Under the pieces are notes generated by a model. That model ran no database searches. It was not told where the DNA came from and worked only from the letters and a program-made list of their open reading frames with translations. From Branchiostoma floridae (taxonomy: Eukaryota > Chordata > Leptocardii > Amphioxiformes > Branchiostomatidae): a stretch of DNA of 64,000 nucleotides. The translations under genes were made by a program, and so were the position numbers. The stretch spans positions 2,442,376 to 2,506,375 of the forward strand of contig NC_049997.1 in assembly GCF_000003815.2 (NCBI RefSeq). Reading direction: 5' to 3'. Shown piece by piece: positions 12,558-24,085 of the stretch; the first letter of the stretch is position 1, and every line of letters starts with the position of its first letter.

Positions 12558-12644
12558 CTGGTTGATGTCTTGCAGGCTGCACCAGGTTGAGAACGGCTGC
12601 AGGCGCACATCTACGTCACACAGCTTCAGCTCCGCCTCTCCGAT
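12558..12644 (-). CDS. SYT12: Synaptotagmin-12-like, end of C2A (exon E)
   Basis: This small exon encodes 29 codons, phase 0 at both ends, between acceptor GGCTGTAG and donor CAG|GTGGGT. The product starts IGEAELKLCDVDVRLQPF and ends WCSLQDINQ. This is the last strand of C2A: IGE.EL follows the third loop, and LQPFS.W..LQD.N closely matches the end of C2A in vertebrate SYT12 as I recall it, the best evidence for the subfamily. The next exon should begin the C2B domain. I could not find it between here and position 1, so about 100-140 C-terminal residues are presumably encoded left of the window. Confidence 0.9.
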
Positions 12645-13891
12645 CTACAGCCAATCAACAAGCAGGTTGAGATATTTGATACCTATCTCTGATAACGTCA
12701 TTTTAGGTCTTATAACGTTACGTGGCAAAGAATATCATTATATGCAGGAGCAAAATGTCCAAAAGCCTTTTTCATGATTCTAACCTATTTTAGATCTATA
12801 ATTGCAGACGCTATGCCCTTTTCTAGTAAAATGTAGATGTAATATGAACCAAGTACTCTCTGTTTTTCAAGTTATATGCACCATTATACCTCCGATCTAG
12901 TCTCTTTTTTTACATTGAAAATGAAGTCTGGAATGGTTGATGTCCATCCAGAACCTTATCGCAAAAGACAGTCTCCTGAAACAAGCTTGACATCAATTGC
13001 TAGGTCTTTATAGTAGTAATGTGGAGATTTTTCTTCGGGATTATATCTTAAATGTATCTGGATTATCTGTAAATTTCAGAGAATCGTCCTGTAATCTAGC
13101 CACGCACACGGAACGATTTGATTTGCTTCGGAAACATCCCCCCGTTTCTGAGAGACTCAGCATCCGCGTGGTAACTTTATCATCGAGACTAAGAACCTGA
13201 TTTGTGGTGAAGTCTGTTGTCTGGAACACAATTTCCGGCTCCAGAATTGAGGCCACGGAGTGGAGGGAACGGCGATGTAAAGTCTTTAGAGGGGAGTTAA
13301 GTGTTTTTGTCTAGACACCTGGATCGACTTTTAATGGTAGTTATTGCAGAGAGGGATTGTTGCTTTCTCTCCTGGGTTTTCAAACATGTCAGACAAGAAA
13401 TCGGTAACAGAAGGTTAGCGACAAAACATGAGGTTGTAAAGTCTTGTAAAAATGCATAACCTATGGGATGGAACTTTGCTAATGTGTCAAACTGAAATAA
13501 AGATTGCAAGGAAAGACCATTGTAACGTCATAAAAAATGACAGGAGATCATGAATCACTATTCTGAGGGTATACCATCGAGTTGTGTTTGTACGTTTGTA
13601 CGTTTACAGGTTTCTTCATTCGGCGATGCCCACTTTTTGACTCGTCTTATCGTAAGTGTTCAGAAGAAAGTACCGATTGAAACATAATGATGTGTCTGGA
13701 GCGGGTGATGATTCTGTTGTAAGTGTAAGAATGTAATGCGTAATGTGTAAGGAGGTGGGTCTTGCACATTTTCTTGTAGATATTGGGACTGCGTGCTTGT
13801 TTTACTGACCGAGACAGCTGATTCGAGGGTCGGGACGCATTGGGAATAAAACTGGATTTGTTGAAGGCATGTTTACTGCTTCATTAAAGAA
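12645..13891. other. Intron D-E, left part; nothing recognised
   Basis: AT-rich sequence with no exon-like GC-rich block and no clear repeat. Confidence 0.6.
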
Positions 13892-14155
13892 GAGCTGTGG
13901 CGTCGTATGTGGCGTAACTGATAGGGTGTTAGTTCGATACCCGCCGAGCCCCCAACGTTGTGCCCTTGCGAAAGGCACTTTATACAACCTTCTCCACTTC
14001 ACCCAGGTGTAAAAATGGGTACCTAAATTCAGTCGGGGAGGTAAACATATTACCTTTACTTTCTGTCTGTACTGTGTATGTGACGTTGTTGAAATAAGTT
14101 ACTAACTTGAGTGCAGTGCCACATTATCATCACCTGTTCCAAAGAAAAAAAGACA
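13892..14155 (+). mobile_element. tRNA-derived SINE, head partly deleted
   Basis: The body matches 5735-5982 (GTGCCCTTGCGAAAGGCACT, CACCCAGGTGTAAAAATGGG, GAGTGCAGTGCCACATT) and ends in an A-rich run. About 25 bases between the A and B boxes are missing, so the tRNA-like fold is broken. Confidence 0.8.
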
Positions 14156-14427
14156 AAATAACTTCTCACATTGCAAACATGCCTGTGGAACATGTGTGGC
14201 TGACTGTCCAGTTATCTAGGACAAATGCCGGGGGGAGCTTGCATCACCCAAATTCCTGCCATTAGAATTCCTCCGGACTAACTTCTCACATTGCAAAAAT
14301 GCCTGTGGACTAACATTCCTGTGGAAAAATACCTGTGCAATTCCTAGAATTTTTGCAGACCGAACACAATGATACACCATTTGGCTCGCCCCTGAGGTGT
14401 CGCCAAAATAGGAATTCCAAGACTCAC

Positions 14428-14685
14428 CGGCCTCTGTACGTGTCAGGAGAACTTGTCGTAGGCGTAGAATAATTACACGTCAGGAAAATGTTATGTTTTT
14501 AAGTGACTATAAAAGTAATGACACAGGATTTGAGGAAAACATCGTTTCGTAGGACTCACCGGTCTCTGTCGGGAGAACTTGTCGTAGGCGTAGAATAATT
14601 ACACGTCAGGAAAATGTTATGTTTTTAAGTGACTATAAAAGTGATGACACAGGATTTGAGGAAAACATTGTTTTGTAGTACTCAC
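14428..14685. repeat. Two intronic copies of the exon D 3' end and donor
   Basis: The sequence GGCCTCTGTCGGGAGAACTT GTCGTAGGCGTAGA, the last 35 bases of exon D read on the plus strand, is repeated at 14428 and 14560. Each copy is followed by ATAATTACACGTCAGGAAAA. Each keeps CTCAC, so each carries an intact GTGAG splice donor on the minus strand but no acceptor. Confidence 0.9.
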
Positions 14686-14814
14686 CGGCCTCTGTCGGGA
14701 GAACTTGTCGTAGGCGTAGACACAGAACTGCAGGATGCGGGAGTCCAGGTCGTCCTCGCGCACGTGGAAGATGAACCGCTCGTTAAACACCGGGTTGGGA
14801 CTCTTACGGTACAC
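14686..14814 (-). CDS. SYT12: Synaptotagmin-12-like, C2A domain second half (exon D)
   Basis: This exon encodes exactly 43 codons, phase 0 at both ends. The acceptor is a long pyrimidine tract ending CCTCCTCAG and the donor is CCG|GTGAGT. The product begins VYRKSPNPVFNERFIFHV, which is the classic C2 'K...NPVFNE.F.F' strand, then REDDLDSRILQFCVYAY and DKFSRQRP. In calcium-binding C2A domains the third loop reads D-x-D with a further Asp six residues after the second. Here the first Asp is Ala (VYAYD) and the last is Arg (SRQR), while the middle Asp remains. Calcium binding is therefore probably weak or lost, as in vertebrate SYT12. The last 35 bases of this exon and its donor are copied twice more in the downstream intron (14428 and 14560). 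Confidence 0.95.
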
Positions 14815-14907
14815 CTGAGGAGGGAAAATAGGAGAGGCGAGGATTTTTAGAAAGATTTTTATATCTTTTATGTCGCGGTAGTCTTTCTATTTCTCCTTGA
14901 TGAAAGT

Positions 14908-15077
14908 TTGACACCCAGGTAATAATATACGTCAAAAAGCAGTTACTCAAGCAACTGGATATGGTTTTGGAAATATTGTACCACAGTAAACTGTACAGAG
15001 TGTCACTGACAAAAGATAGTAGGTACCTAATGTATCTGAAATGTCTGACCGTGTCCAAAATCATACCCAGTTGCATG
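14908..15077. repeat. Inverted fragment pair of the 'ACTCAAGCAACTGG' family
   Basis: The left half (ACACCCAGGTAATAATATAC, GCAGTTACTCAAGCAACTGG) faces the right half (GTCTGACCGTGTCCAAAATC, CATACCCAGTTGCATGG). It lies in the intron just upstream of exon D. Confidence 0.7.
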
Positions 15078-15589
15078 GAACTGCTTTTTGGGGATTTTTA
15101 GATGTAGCTTTTTTTATGTCACAGTAGTCTTCCTATTTTAGGAAGGAGGAGAAGTAAAATTGTGAATAAAAGATATGTCTAGGATTAGCGATTATGCGTT
15201 GGAATGACTTAAACTGTCGAACATGTGAATGTCGAACAATGCGGCATCAGGACAATTTGTGCCATTAACATACAGAACGCAATCTACAATTTGCACAAAC
15301 TCAACGACGCTGCAGGTCTAGCGCCATTCTTTTTCGCAATTGCACTTATAGTATCACTCCTTTTAAGCTTAATCCCCAGAAAAACTGAAGTCTGATCACG
15401 GTTTCCCGTGTTGCATGCAATCAGCTGCTTTTGACCCTTGCTAACGTATCTGATGACACCTATCTTCAAAAACTCCCTTTCCATTACCCTTCAGGTCCCC
15501 TTATCCTGTATAGCACCCATCCAATCATTTTACTCCAATCCTATCCAGCCCCATCAGAGATATTCATTAAGATAACATGCCCCATAAAT

Positions 15590-17760
15590 CCGTCTCCACT
15601 GCGATGCAATATCCTGTAACGTAAAGGTGATATCGACTCGCATGTTAAACTAGAGTCACTGCCAGATTCGCTCCAATAAATCACAATCAAACATCTAATA
15701 TCATTCCACTTGACCGAGTATGACGGACTGCTATTGATCGGACTATAACTCCGTTTGAGACTAAGACTGCCTGCCATGTATGCTATACACGCCGAAAGAA
15801 TAATGAAAGGGGTGATAAAAAAAATTCAAAAGATAAATTCATACAAGGATTACTTTACAATGGGAGTGAAAGGGTCCATCAGCCCTGACTAAACTGTGAC
15901 GGGGGGCGCTACATACTACCTGGCACCTTTGACCCACTACTGGAGTCATGCGACTGAAATGGGGACGCCAGTTAAAGGGATAAATCCGTCTCCACTGCGA
16001 TGCAATATCCTGTAACGAAATGGCACTATCGACCCGCATGTTAAACCAGAGTCCCTGCCAGATTCGCTCCAATAAATCACAATCAAACATCTAATATCAT
16101 TCTACTTGACCGAGTATGACGGACTGCTATTGATCGGACTATAACTCCGTTTGAGACTAGGACTAGGACCTTCCATTTATTCGCCAGTTATCTTATATAC
16201 GCCGGAAGAATAATGAAAAGGCTAATAAAAAAACTCATTTCAAAATACAAAATAGATGAATTCAGGCATCACTTTGCAATGGGAGTGAAAGGGTCCGACA
16301 ACCGTCACTAAACTGTGACGGGGGCGCTACAGACTACCTGGCACATTTGACTCATTAGTACTGGAGTGGCATTAGTTATCAGAAGAAAGGGGTGGTTTCA
16401 ATGGTTAAACCAGAGTGACAGTCACATTCGCCCCAATAAATCGCAATCAAACATCTAATATCATTCTACTTGCCCGAGTATGACGGACGGCTATTGATCC
16501 CGCTATAACTCCGTTTGAGACTAGGACTAGGACCTTCCATTTATTCGCCAGTTGTCTTATGTACGCCGGAAGAATTATGAAAAGGCTAATAAAAAGAATA
16601 ACTCATGTCAAAAGAAAAAAAAAATTGATACATACAAGGATTACTTTAGAATGGGAGTGAAAGTGTCCCTTGACTAAACTGTGACGGGGGCGTGACGGGG
16701 GGCGTGACAGATATAGTGGCATCAATTATCAGAAGAAAGGCTTGGTTTCAACGGTAATGTTAGATCAGAGTCTCTGTCAGACTCACTCCAATAAATCACA
16801 ATCTACCATCTAATATCATTCTACTTGACCGAGCATGACGAACAGCTATTGATTTGGCTATAACTCTGTTTGAGACTAGAACCATTGCCTTCCATTTTTC
16901 CTATACACGCCGAAAGAATAATGAAAAGGCTGATAAAACAAACTAATTGCAAAATGCTAGATTGATACATAAAAGGATTACTTTAGAATGCGAGTGAATG
17001 GGTCCCTTGACAAAACTGTGACGAGGGACGCTACAGACCTCGGGACACTTTTGAATCACTACTGGAGTCAAATTACAGATATAGTGGCATCAGTGACCAG
17101 AAGAAAGGGGTAGTTTAGACGATAATGTTGAGCTAGAGTCACTGCAAGACTCGCTCCGACATATCACAATCTACCATCTTATATCATTGCACTTGACCGT
17201 GCTGGGAATGAGACTAAGGCCTGTCATTTATTCTATATATACGCCGAAAGAATATTCAAAAGGTTTATAGAACAACTCAGTTAAAAAGAAAGATTGATAC
17301 ATACAAGGATTGCTTTAGAATGTGAAGAAAAGGGTCCATCAACCCTGACTAAACTTTGTCGGGGACGCTACAGACTACCTGGCACTTCGATCTACTACTG
17401 GGTAAACGAAATGGTGACGTAACCTAAAGAGATAAACTAGTTTCAAGTGCTATATGATATTCAACCCCAGCAGAGAAATTTTACCTAACAGTCAGCTTCA
17501 ACAAAACTGAGTCATGTATCAACGGAGAAGCGAGGATAATATCATGTCACAAAAAAGTGATATCGACCAGAATATTTAAGAAGAGTCACTGCCAGATTCG
17601 CTCCAATAGATCACAATAAAACATCTAATATCATTCCACTTGACCGGGCATGACGGACGGCTATTGATCCTGCCATAACTCCGTCTGAGAATGGGACTTT
17701 TCATTCTGTCGTGAAGTCATCCATCCTATATACAAATAACGAATCGTAAAAAGAGCCACA
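15590..17760. repeat. Tandem array, about 355-450 base unit, six copies
   Basis: CATCTAATATCATTCCACTT or close variants recur near 15692, 16088, 16452, 16807, 17175 and 17622. Between them are GGGTCC, AAACTGTGACGGGGG, GCTATTGATC and ACTCCGTTTGAGACTAGGAC. The array fills most of the intron between exons C and D. Confidence 0.85.
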
Positions 17761-18067
17761 GTCAAGAGAACTTGATTGAAAATACAAGATCAACCAAATT
17801 CTCCCGAATTTCTTTGCGGTGACCAGTTTATAGGATCATATTTGTAAAATTTATACTAAGACAGAAGAATAATTTAACCGAATTAGATGCGCTAGGAAGG
17901 CGAATAAAGGAATTACAATGGGAATGGGTGCATCAGTCCTCATTAAACTGACCAAACCGAGACGGTGGACGCTACAGGCGTCCTTGCACCTTTGGCCTAC
18001 TACTGAAATTACGTGGCTGAAATGAGATCACTCATCAGTTACCAGGAGATGAATTTGTCTACCCTAC

Positions 18068-18293
18068 CTTGGACTGAGCAGCCGGCTCGTTGTTCGGGTG
18101 CAGGAAGATCTTGACGAAGCTGTCGATGGGCCCTTGGTAGTCCTGTATAGCCAGATCCTGTGCCTGTATGACGGTGACCAGGAGCTGCTGGCGGGCGGCG
18201 TCATACTCCAGGGTGAACTCCAGCTGGCCCATGCCTGGAAGCAGCTCCGCCACCAGCGACTCGAACACGGAGCAGTCGGAGCTGATCGTCTCT
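18068..18293 (-). CDS. SYT12: Synaptotagmin-12-like, C2A domain first half (exon C)
   Basis: This exon encodes 75 codons after one base (A) that completes the Ile codon split from exon B. Its acceptor is CCATCCAG and its donor is AAG|GTAGGG, leaving phase 0. Residues 1-20 finish the linker (ETISSDCSVFESLVAELLPG). C2A then begins with the usual first strand (GQLEFTLEYD), followed by LLVTVIQAQDLAIQD and SFVKIFLHPNNEPAAQSK. The pattern of strand, loop 1 Asp, six-residue spacing, second loop Asp, then FVKIFL matches the synaptotagmin C2A core. The two loop-1 acidic positions (IQD and PID) are present. The domain would face the cytosol and bind membranes or SNARE proteins. The family assignment is firm; the SYT12 label comes from exons A and E. 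Confidence 0.92.
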
Positions 18294-18354
18294 CTGGATG
18301 GGAGATCGTACAATCATTAGTTTTTTTTTTCTATTTGCTTTTGGACAGATGAGG

Positions 18355-18508
18355 ACAATGTGGCACTGCACTCAAGTTTTTTGTAACTTACACGCTACAG
18401 ACGGAAAGAAGGTAAAGGTAGTCTTTTACCTCCCCGACCGAAGTCAGGTACCCATTTTTACACCTGGGTAAAGTGAGGAAGGTCATGTAAAGTGCCTTCC
18501 CCAAGTTA
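18355..18508 (-). mobile_element. SINE body fragment, reversed
   Basis: In reverse complement this carries the SINE body motifs: AAGGCACTTTACATGACCTT, CTCACTTTACCCAGGTGTAA and GAGTGCAGTGCCACATTGTC. The tRNA-like head is absent (5' truncated). It lies in the intron about 60 bases upstream of exon C on the gene strand. Confidence 0.75.
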
Positions 18509-19534
18509 GTTTAAACACTAAAAAAAACGTTGCTTGTAGCAGGGGAAATTCACCTTGCTGCTTTTGACACTGATAAAATGAACAGCTTAACGCCCTGACA
18601 CAAGGACTGCAACCTTTTCCAGTTTGACTGACTGCGTGTATGGCGGGTATGCGACACAGCGGGGGCATTCTACGTTTGATGACCTCATGGTCTAAAGATA
18701 GTATTGTCAACTATTGGACTACGTATGCTTCTAATTTCAGCAATCATTAGTTTGTAGATAGAAATAATGGCTGATTCAAGAAAAGAGACAGTGTCTGGCT
18801 AATTTGGTCGATTCAAAAAAGCTATTTGCACCAGAGGTAACATTAAGATTATAAGAAGTAACCCATAAAGTAATCGACATATTACAAACACGAGGTAGTG
18901 CCTATATTACAATAACGAAGACATAACACATTACCTACTATCTAGTGACTGCTTGAAAAAAAATCGACCCACAAAAGAAATACAACATGTAACGTTACCA
19001 ACCTCATGTGCGCGTAGTTCAATATTTATGAATGTATTTAAACATCCAGTGTATAATATACAAACAAGAATAGAGGTACCTGCGGCGTTACTAAAAACAC
19101 ACATATCAATTTTGACAGGGTATTAAGTGGGTATAAAGAAACCAAAGGGCACCACGATCACATTCTTCAAAGGCTACATGCTTTAAAGCCAAGCCTGTCC
19201 TTTTATGGTGATATGTTGAAAACTCGTGCCCGACTTGAGCTCATACCCGAAAATAGGTCGCTGTAGTGGAGTGACAGTCTTGTGTTTCAGACAAAACAAG
19301 GATATCTAGAAATCTTTTGATATCAAAATAAAGACTTAACTAAGCTATAAGTCACGGCGAATATTTGTCAGTTCATTGATCCTCTATTGGAAAACCAAAA
19401 AATCTAATTCTTCACAAAAGTGGCGAAAGCAATTCATGATATTCTTACTATATATACATACAAAATTTTCCACATTTGGTTATGTTAAGCATAGATTTGT
19501 GTTCGATACAAAATGAAGATCTTGAGAACTCATT

Positions 19535-19892
19535 TCTCTTTGTATTTCTCGACACACAGCCAGTAAGACAATCAGCATTAAACCCTAGGAGTGCATGCTA
19601 TGAATTTTCAGAACCCATGAACAATACAATTTTGCATGCTAACGGCGTCCCGTCCCGACTACTTCGTGGTCATCAAAGTTTTGTGTATTTCGGAAGGCTT
19701 GTGTGTTCGTTCATATTCTCTTTGTATTTCTCGACACACAGCCAGTAAAACAAACAGCATTAAACCCTAGGAGTGCATGCTATGAATTTTCAGAACCCAG
19801 GAACAATACAACTTTGTATGCTAACGGCGTCCCGTTCCGACTACTGCGTGGTCATCAAAGTTTTGTGTATTTCGGAAGGCTTGTGTTTTAGT
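19535..19892. repeat. Direct duplication, 182 base period
   Basis: Two near-identical units each begin TGTATTTCTCGACACACAGC (19541 and 19723) and end GTGTATTTCGGAAGGCTTGT. The high identity suggests a recent event. Confidence 0.85.
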
Positions 19893-19984
19893 TCCCTTGA
19901 GATTAGCTCTATAGCCGCCATGGACTCGTTATAGCAGTGAAAATGTCACGTCGGCGGCCTTTTGGAGCTCTTAACCTTCGTGTG

Positions 19985-20700
19985 AACGGTTTTAACAGCT
20001 TCCGCGTCTCTCACGGTCCGTTAACGGGAAAAGCTTTTAAACGAAAGGGCAGAATACTTTTCAAGACTAGGCAACAACAAATAGATTCGTTGGATGACAT
20101 CATCGCGTGCAGTGATTTTTGCAACATGACAAGAAAATACCGAAAATGCCAAATTGAAAAATATAGCATTTGGGAGATGCGTACTTGTTGAAGTGACAGA
20201 AAGGAGGTTGAATCTCCTTGGTGACAGCTAGTTTGGACCTTTGAGTGTAGTTGTAATAAGTGAACGTATGTTAGGCACATTAGTGTCACATTTTGCCCTT
20301 CTTGGGCCTAGCTGGAATAAACGCTTTTGCGCCTACCACGGTCCGTTAACGGGTAAAGCTTTCAAACGAAAGGACAGAATACTTTTCAACATTAGGCAAC
20401 AATAGGTAAGTTTTATGGATGACATCAACACGTGCATTGATTTTTCAACATGGCGAGAAAGTACGGAAAATGCCAAATGAGAAAATATGTCATACGGTAG
20501 ATGTGTACTTGTTTAAGTGGTAGTTGTCGTAAGTTTACTTTGTAAGTAGGCTAGGCCACACTAGTGTCAAATTATGCCATTTTGGATACTTTTGGATTCG
20601 AAAGAAAAAAATGATTTTTGTTCCTCTGAACAACATGACAAGAAAATGCCTTAAATGCCGAATGGGACAAATTTGTCATGTGGTAGCCTATAGTCATCAT
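19985..20700. repeat. Diverged tandem repeat, about 320 base unit
   Basis: CGGTCCGTTAACGGG with AAAGCTTT(T/C)AAACGAAAGG occurs near 20018 and 20339, followed by ACATGACAAGAAAAT(A/G)CC in each. A third, decayed trace lies near 20633. Confidence 0.7.
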
Positions 20701-21856
20701 ATCATATATAGTTGTAAGTGATGCTAGGTCACCACACTCCTTGTGTCAAATTATGAACTTACAAATCCCAGAAAGGTGCGAAGAAAGGTTGTGATACGTT
20801 GTTTTGTCTCTTGCATTCTTATTTCAACCAAGAAGGCTTTTGTAACCTCCTTGCTACAACGTTCCAGGCATCTTGCTTTTTCATTTCGACCACTATTGCT
20901 TTTTATGTGCTTTCGCATTAAATTTGGAGTTTGCACAGGAATTTATACGTAAAATTTACTTACTGTGGCCTTAAAGAGTCAAATGGCACAGAGTTGGTAT
21001 CGATCTTATTACATCTCACGTTTCGGTATTCAATGCTAGCTGATATAGGATCACATAAAACGATATTTCATACTACATGTGCTATAGTACGTACCTCCAG
21101 CTGTGTAAAAATAGAGCAGTAAATAGAAATCTTTTTATTTGAGCCTCATTTCTTTTATGGGAGATACTCCATTTTTGTTTGAATGAACCATTTTTGTTTT
21201 GAAACCAACACAGAATGCTAAAAAGGCCATTCTAAAGGCTATTTTGTTCAATTGACGAGGAAAAGTCCGTGTTTTAAAACTGTTTTTGTGACGAAAGATG
21301 CTGTACAAAATACATATTTCGTAAAAGATGTTCATTACAAATGCTATCTTGACACAGAATAAATATCATAAATTTTACAAGCAATTTCTCATCAGTATGT
21401 ACGTAAGTCTCATAAACAACGTTCCTTATATGATTTCTATCATCAGTATTAGATTGTATCGTGTCTTTGGCGTCTATGCGCGTTTATGAAGAGCCATCAG
21501 TTATGCTAGAATCTAATGAGTTGTTTTTATCCTGACTGTGAAGAGGATCATTATGGTAACGTTAAATATAAGTCGCAATGAGTATGTCTCCCCTGATATT
21601 TGTTGATGGTTATGAATTTATTTGATTAGTAGGCTTCGTAGGGAAATTTCTTTCTGTTGAAGGCTCCCTCTTTTTTGTCTTTAAAGTCGATTAGACAGAT
21701 ATATAGAATGAAATAGACATAACAATGGGGGTCCGTGTTTGACGAGGTGATTAAGCACGTTAAAGGGCTACAAATATAGCAACCCCTCCGTCCAGGTAAA
21801 GATGTTCGCTACCATGGAAAAAGGTGCAGGAAGGAAACTTACTGGCCTGTGTGTTA
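20701..21856. other. Intron B-C; nothing recognised
   Basis: AT-rich sequence. Frames on both strands overlap each other and lack coding features. Confidence 0.6.
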
Positions 21857-22214
21857 AGGTGGTATCGATCTCGCTGCACTTGGGCACCGGTGCGGCACTG
21901 CGGCCCTTCTTGATATTTTCTCAGATATTTCATAATGTGGATATTGCGTAATACGTAAAAGTATGACTCAGCAGACAGCAAAATACACAAAACGTAAGAA
22001 AATTCGTTCTCTATCTCTGAAATTCGACGAGTATTAATGTATAATGTATCTGTTGTGCGTCTATTAATATATTCTATGTAGACCACTGGAAGAATAGCTG
22101 GCAACATAATGTTGTAATAGCTAAAAGTGGATCTGAATAAAGTCAAAGTCAAAGAGTAATCTTTTGAACCCCGCAGTGCCACACCGGTGCCCCAAGTGCA
22201 GTGAGATACCACCT
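21857..22214. mobile_element. Harbinger-like MITE, copy 5, long form
   Basis: It has the family inverted ends, with exact TTA duplications at 21854-21856 and 22215-22217. It is about 100 bases longer than copy 1 because of an extra internal segment around 22030-22150. Confidence 0.8.
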
Positions 22215-23149
22215 TTACTAGACACTAAAATGGTCTGAACGAACGGGCGAAGGTGCCAGCTGCTGCCACCTACGATTGCTATTGACCCATGGTCGATTGA
22301 TAGAAAGGTCGAGTGTCGACAGTACGAACAGATTGCAGAGAGTTGGGTCGGTCGATACCAATCCATGTGCTGGCATCAGCAGAAAACCAGGAGGTGTCGT
22401 CGGAATGAAGTTTTGTGGAGCCCTTAAAATTGCTTCGTCAGCTTATAGGTTTCGCTGCTGCAGGAGTTTTATTGGTAATAGTATGTCAGAGGTGCTGGAG
22501 TGAGACCCACCGCGCGGTCGCACAGAATAATGAAGAACAGTGAGTAGTGAGTAAGAGGTGTTTTCAATGGCAGAAAAGGGAGACCTTTCTTGATTGGATC
22601 TTTTGTTTCATTTTCCAAGTTGTGACAAGATTCTATGAAGTTGTGAGAAGAATAGATGATAGGGGGATAATAAAACTGGCAAAGAAGTATACGCAGTTTA
22701 ACAACGGTGTGCCGAAAATCGTAAAATAGGGTATGAAAAGATTTCTATCTTCTATCCGCAGTGTGATGAAAATTACGTCTCACAGTTCATCACTTTGTCA
22801 AGAAAAAAGTTCAGTGAAAAATCTTTGGATCAAAACGCATGTTTAGTTACAATCTATTAAAAACTCCTTTGGTGGGTGGATGTTGCCCGTATATGTTATA
22901 TATCCTTTGTTGGCGATTCAGATTCAGGTCACCCTTTCATGCCACATTTACTTGTGCATATGCGGGTTTTTGCATATTTTGATGCTTGAGTTCATTCGTT
23001 TCGCTGTAAATTAATAGCTTAGATTGTTACTGTAGAAAGCCACTTCTTCCAGAAGTTCCACATATGTTGAGCTTACCAATGTGAAGTGCACCAAACGAGA
23101 ATATTCTTATTCATGATTATACTTCTTTCATATATTGTTGTGTAAGTCC

Positions 23150-23372
23150 CCTTTCCACTAGACGGCGAGCGCGCTGCGCTCTCACCGCGGCCTAAATAAA
23201 ATATTTGTAACCTTATTCGCTTTCACACTGAGCATATCATACAAAACGTAAAAGTGTGAAGGAAAGGGAAAAAAACACAAAAAGTTTAAAAGATTAGTTT
23301 CTTTCCTAATACAATAATTCGTTGAGCGAGACATTTATGTCGCAGAGAGAGCGCCGTCCTAGTGGAAAGGGG
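23150..23372. mobile_element. MITE, CCCCTTTCCACTAG ends
   Basis: The left end CCCCTTTCCACTAGACGGCG and right end GCCGTCCTAGTGGAAAGGGG are inverted. The element lies only 23 bases beyond the donor of exon B, in the following intron. The superfamily is not determined. Confidence 0.7.
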
Positions 23373-23395
23373 GTATTGAGCACAGTTTTACTTAC

Positions 23396-23754
23396 ATAGA
23401 GGCAGATCTTTCAAGAAGAGGACTGTCGCGGTCCTTGGTTGGGCTCTCTCGTTCCCGGGTAGGACTCTCTCGTTCCCTGGAGGGGCTGGCCTGTTCACGC
23501 TCCTCTCGCTCCAGGACCTCTTCGGGAGCACTTGCGTACCCCTCTCCTACGTCATCATTGTGCGTGCTTTCGTCACCAGGATCCGAGGTGATGTCATCGC
23601 CCCTTACGGATTCGTACTCGGACCGCTCGGTGTCCTGGCGGGGTAGGGTTCCAGCCGGCTGTTCCTCCACGGGTGACTTGAATTCCTCGATGTATGGCTG
23701 TACATACTGCACAGTGGCAGGGTCGAGGGGTAGCGCCGAGGCCTCCTGTTTCAC
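23396..23754 (-). CDS. SYT12: Synaptotagmin-12-like, cytoplasmic linker exon (exon B)
   Basis: This exon encodes 119 codons plus two bases. It starts after the acceptor ATTCCTACCAG with VKQEASALPLDPATVQYVQP and ends at ...ERSAS plus AT before a perfect donor, GTAAGT. Phase 0 at its start fits exon A. The trailing AT joins the leading A of the next exon to give Ile. The product is a low-complexity, strongly charged linker between the membrane span and C2A, with an acidic middle (DDITSDPGDESTHNDD). A run near residues 90-111 repeats Ser-Pro and Arg-Glu or Lys-Asp (RERESPTRERESPTKDRDSP). Linkers of this kind diverge quickly in synaptotagmins and carry Ser-Pro sites that kinases could use. The assignment therefore rests on splice phase and neighbouring exons more than on similarity. 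The stretch SASIETIS at the junction with exon C resembles the SLSIEDT region of vertebrate SYT12 as I recall it. Confidence 0.75.
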
Positions 23755-23814
23755 CTGGTAGGAATATAAAGGTAAGCAATGCCTGTTATACATTAAAAGT
23801 ACCCCGAAAATTTG

Positions 23815-24085
23815 ACTTTAAAGACTCATAGCTTCCTACAGACGCAAAGTATCGACAAAAAAATCTTTTTTTTGTGATGTCTATAGTAACAATCATATTC
23901 TACATATAAAGCATTTTAATGACGTCATTTGGTCACGTGAGTAATCAGTCTTAAAAGACTCATAACTTCCTAGAGATGTAAATTATCGACGAAAAACTAT
24001 TTTTGTGATTTCGGTTGTTACAACCACATTCTACGTATAAACTTTGAAAATTTAATGACTTCATTTAGTCACTTGATTACCACGA
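23815..24085. repeat. Direct duplication, about 133 base period
   Basis: AAAGACTCATAGCTTCCTA and AAAGACTCATAACTTCCTA start two units that share TATCGAC(A/G)AAAAA, ACAACCA or ACAATCA, CATATTCTAC, AATGAC and ATTTGGTCAC. Confidence 0.75.

Noticed and set aside
21760-22212. 150-codon minus-strand frame
   Set aside because: It lies mostly within harbinger-like MITE copy 5; its ends encode the inverted repeat.
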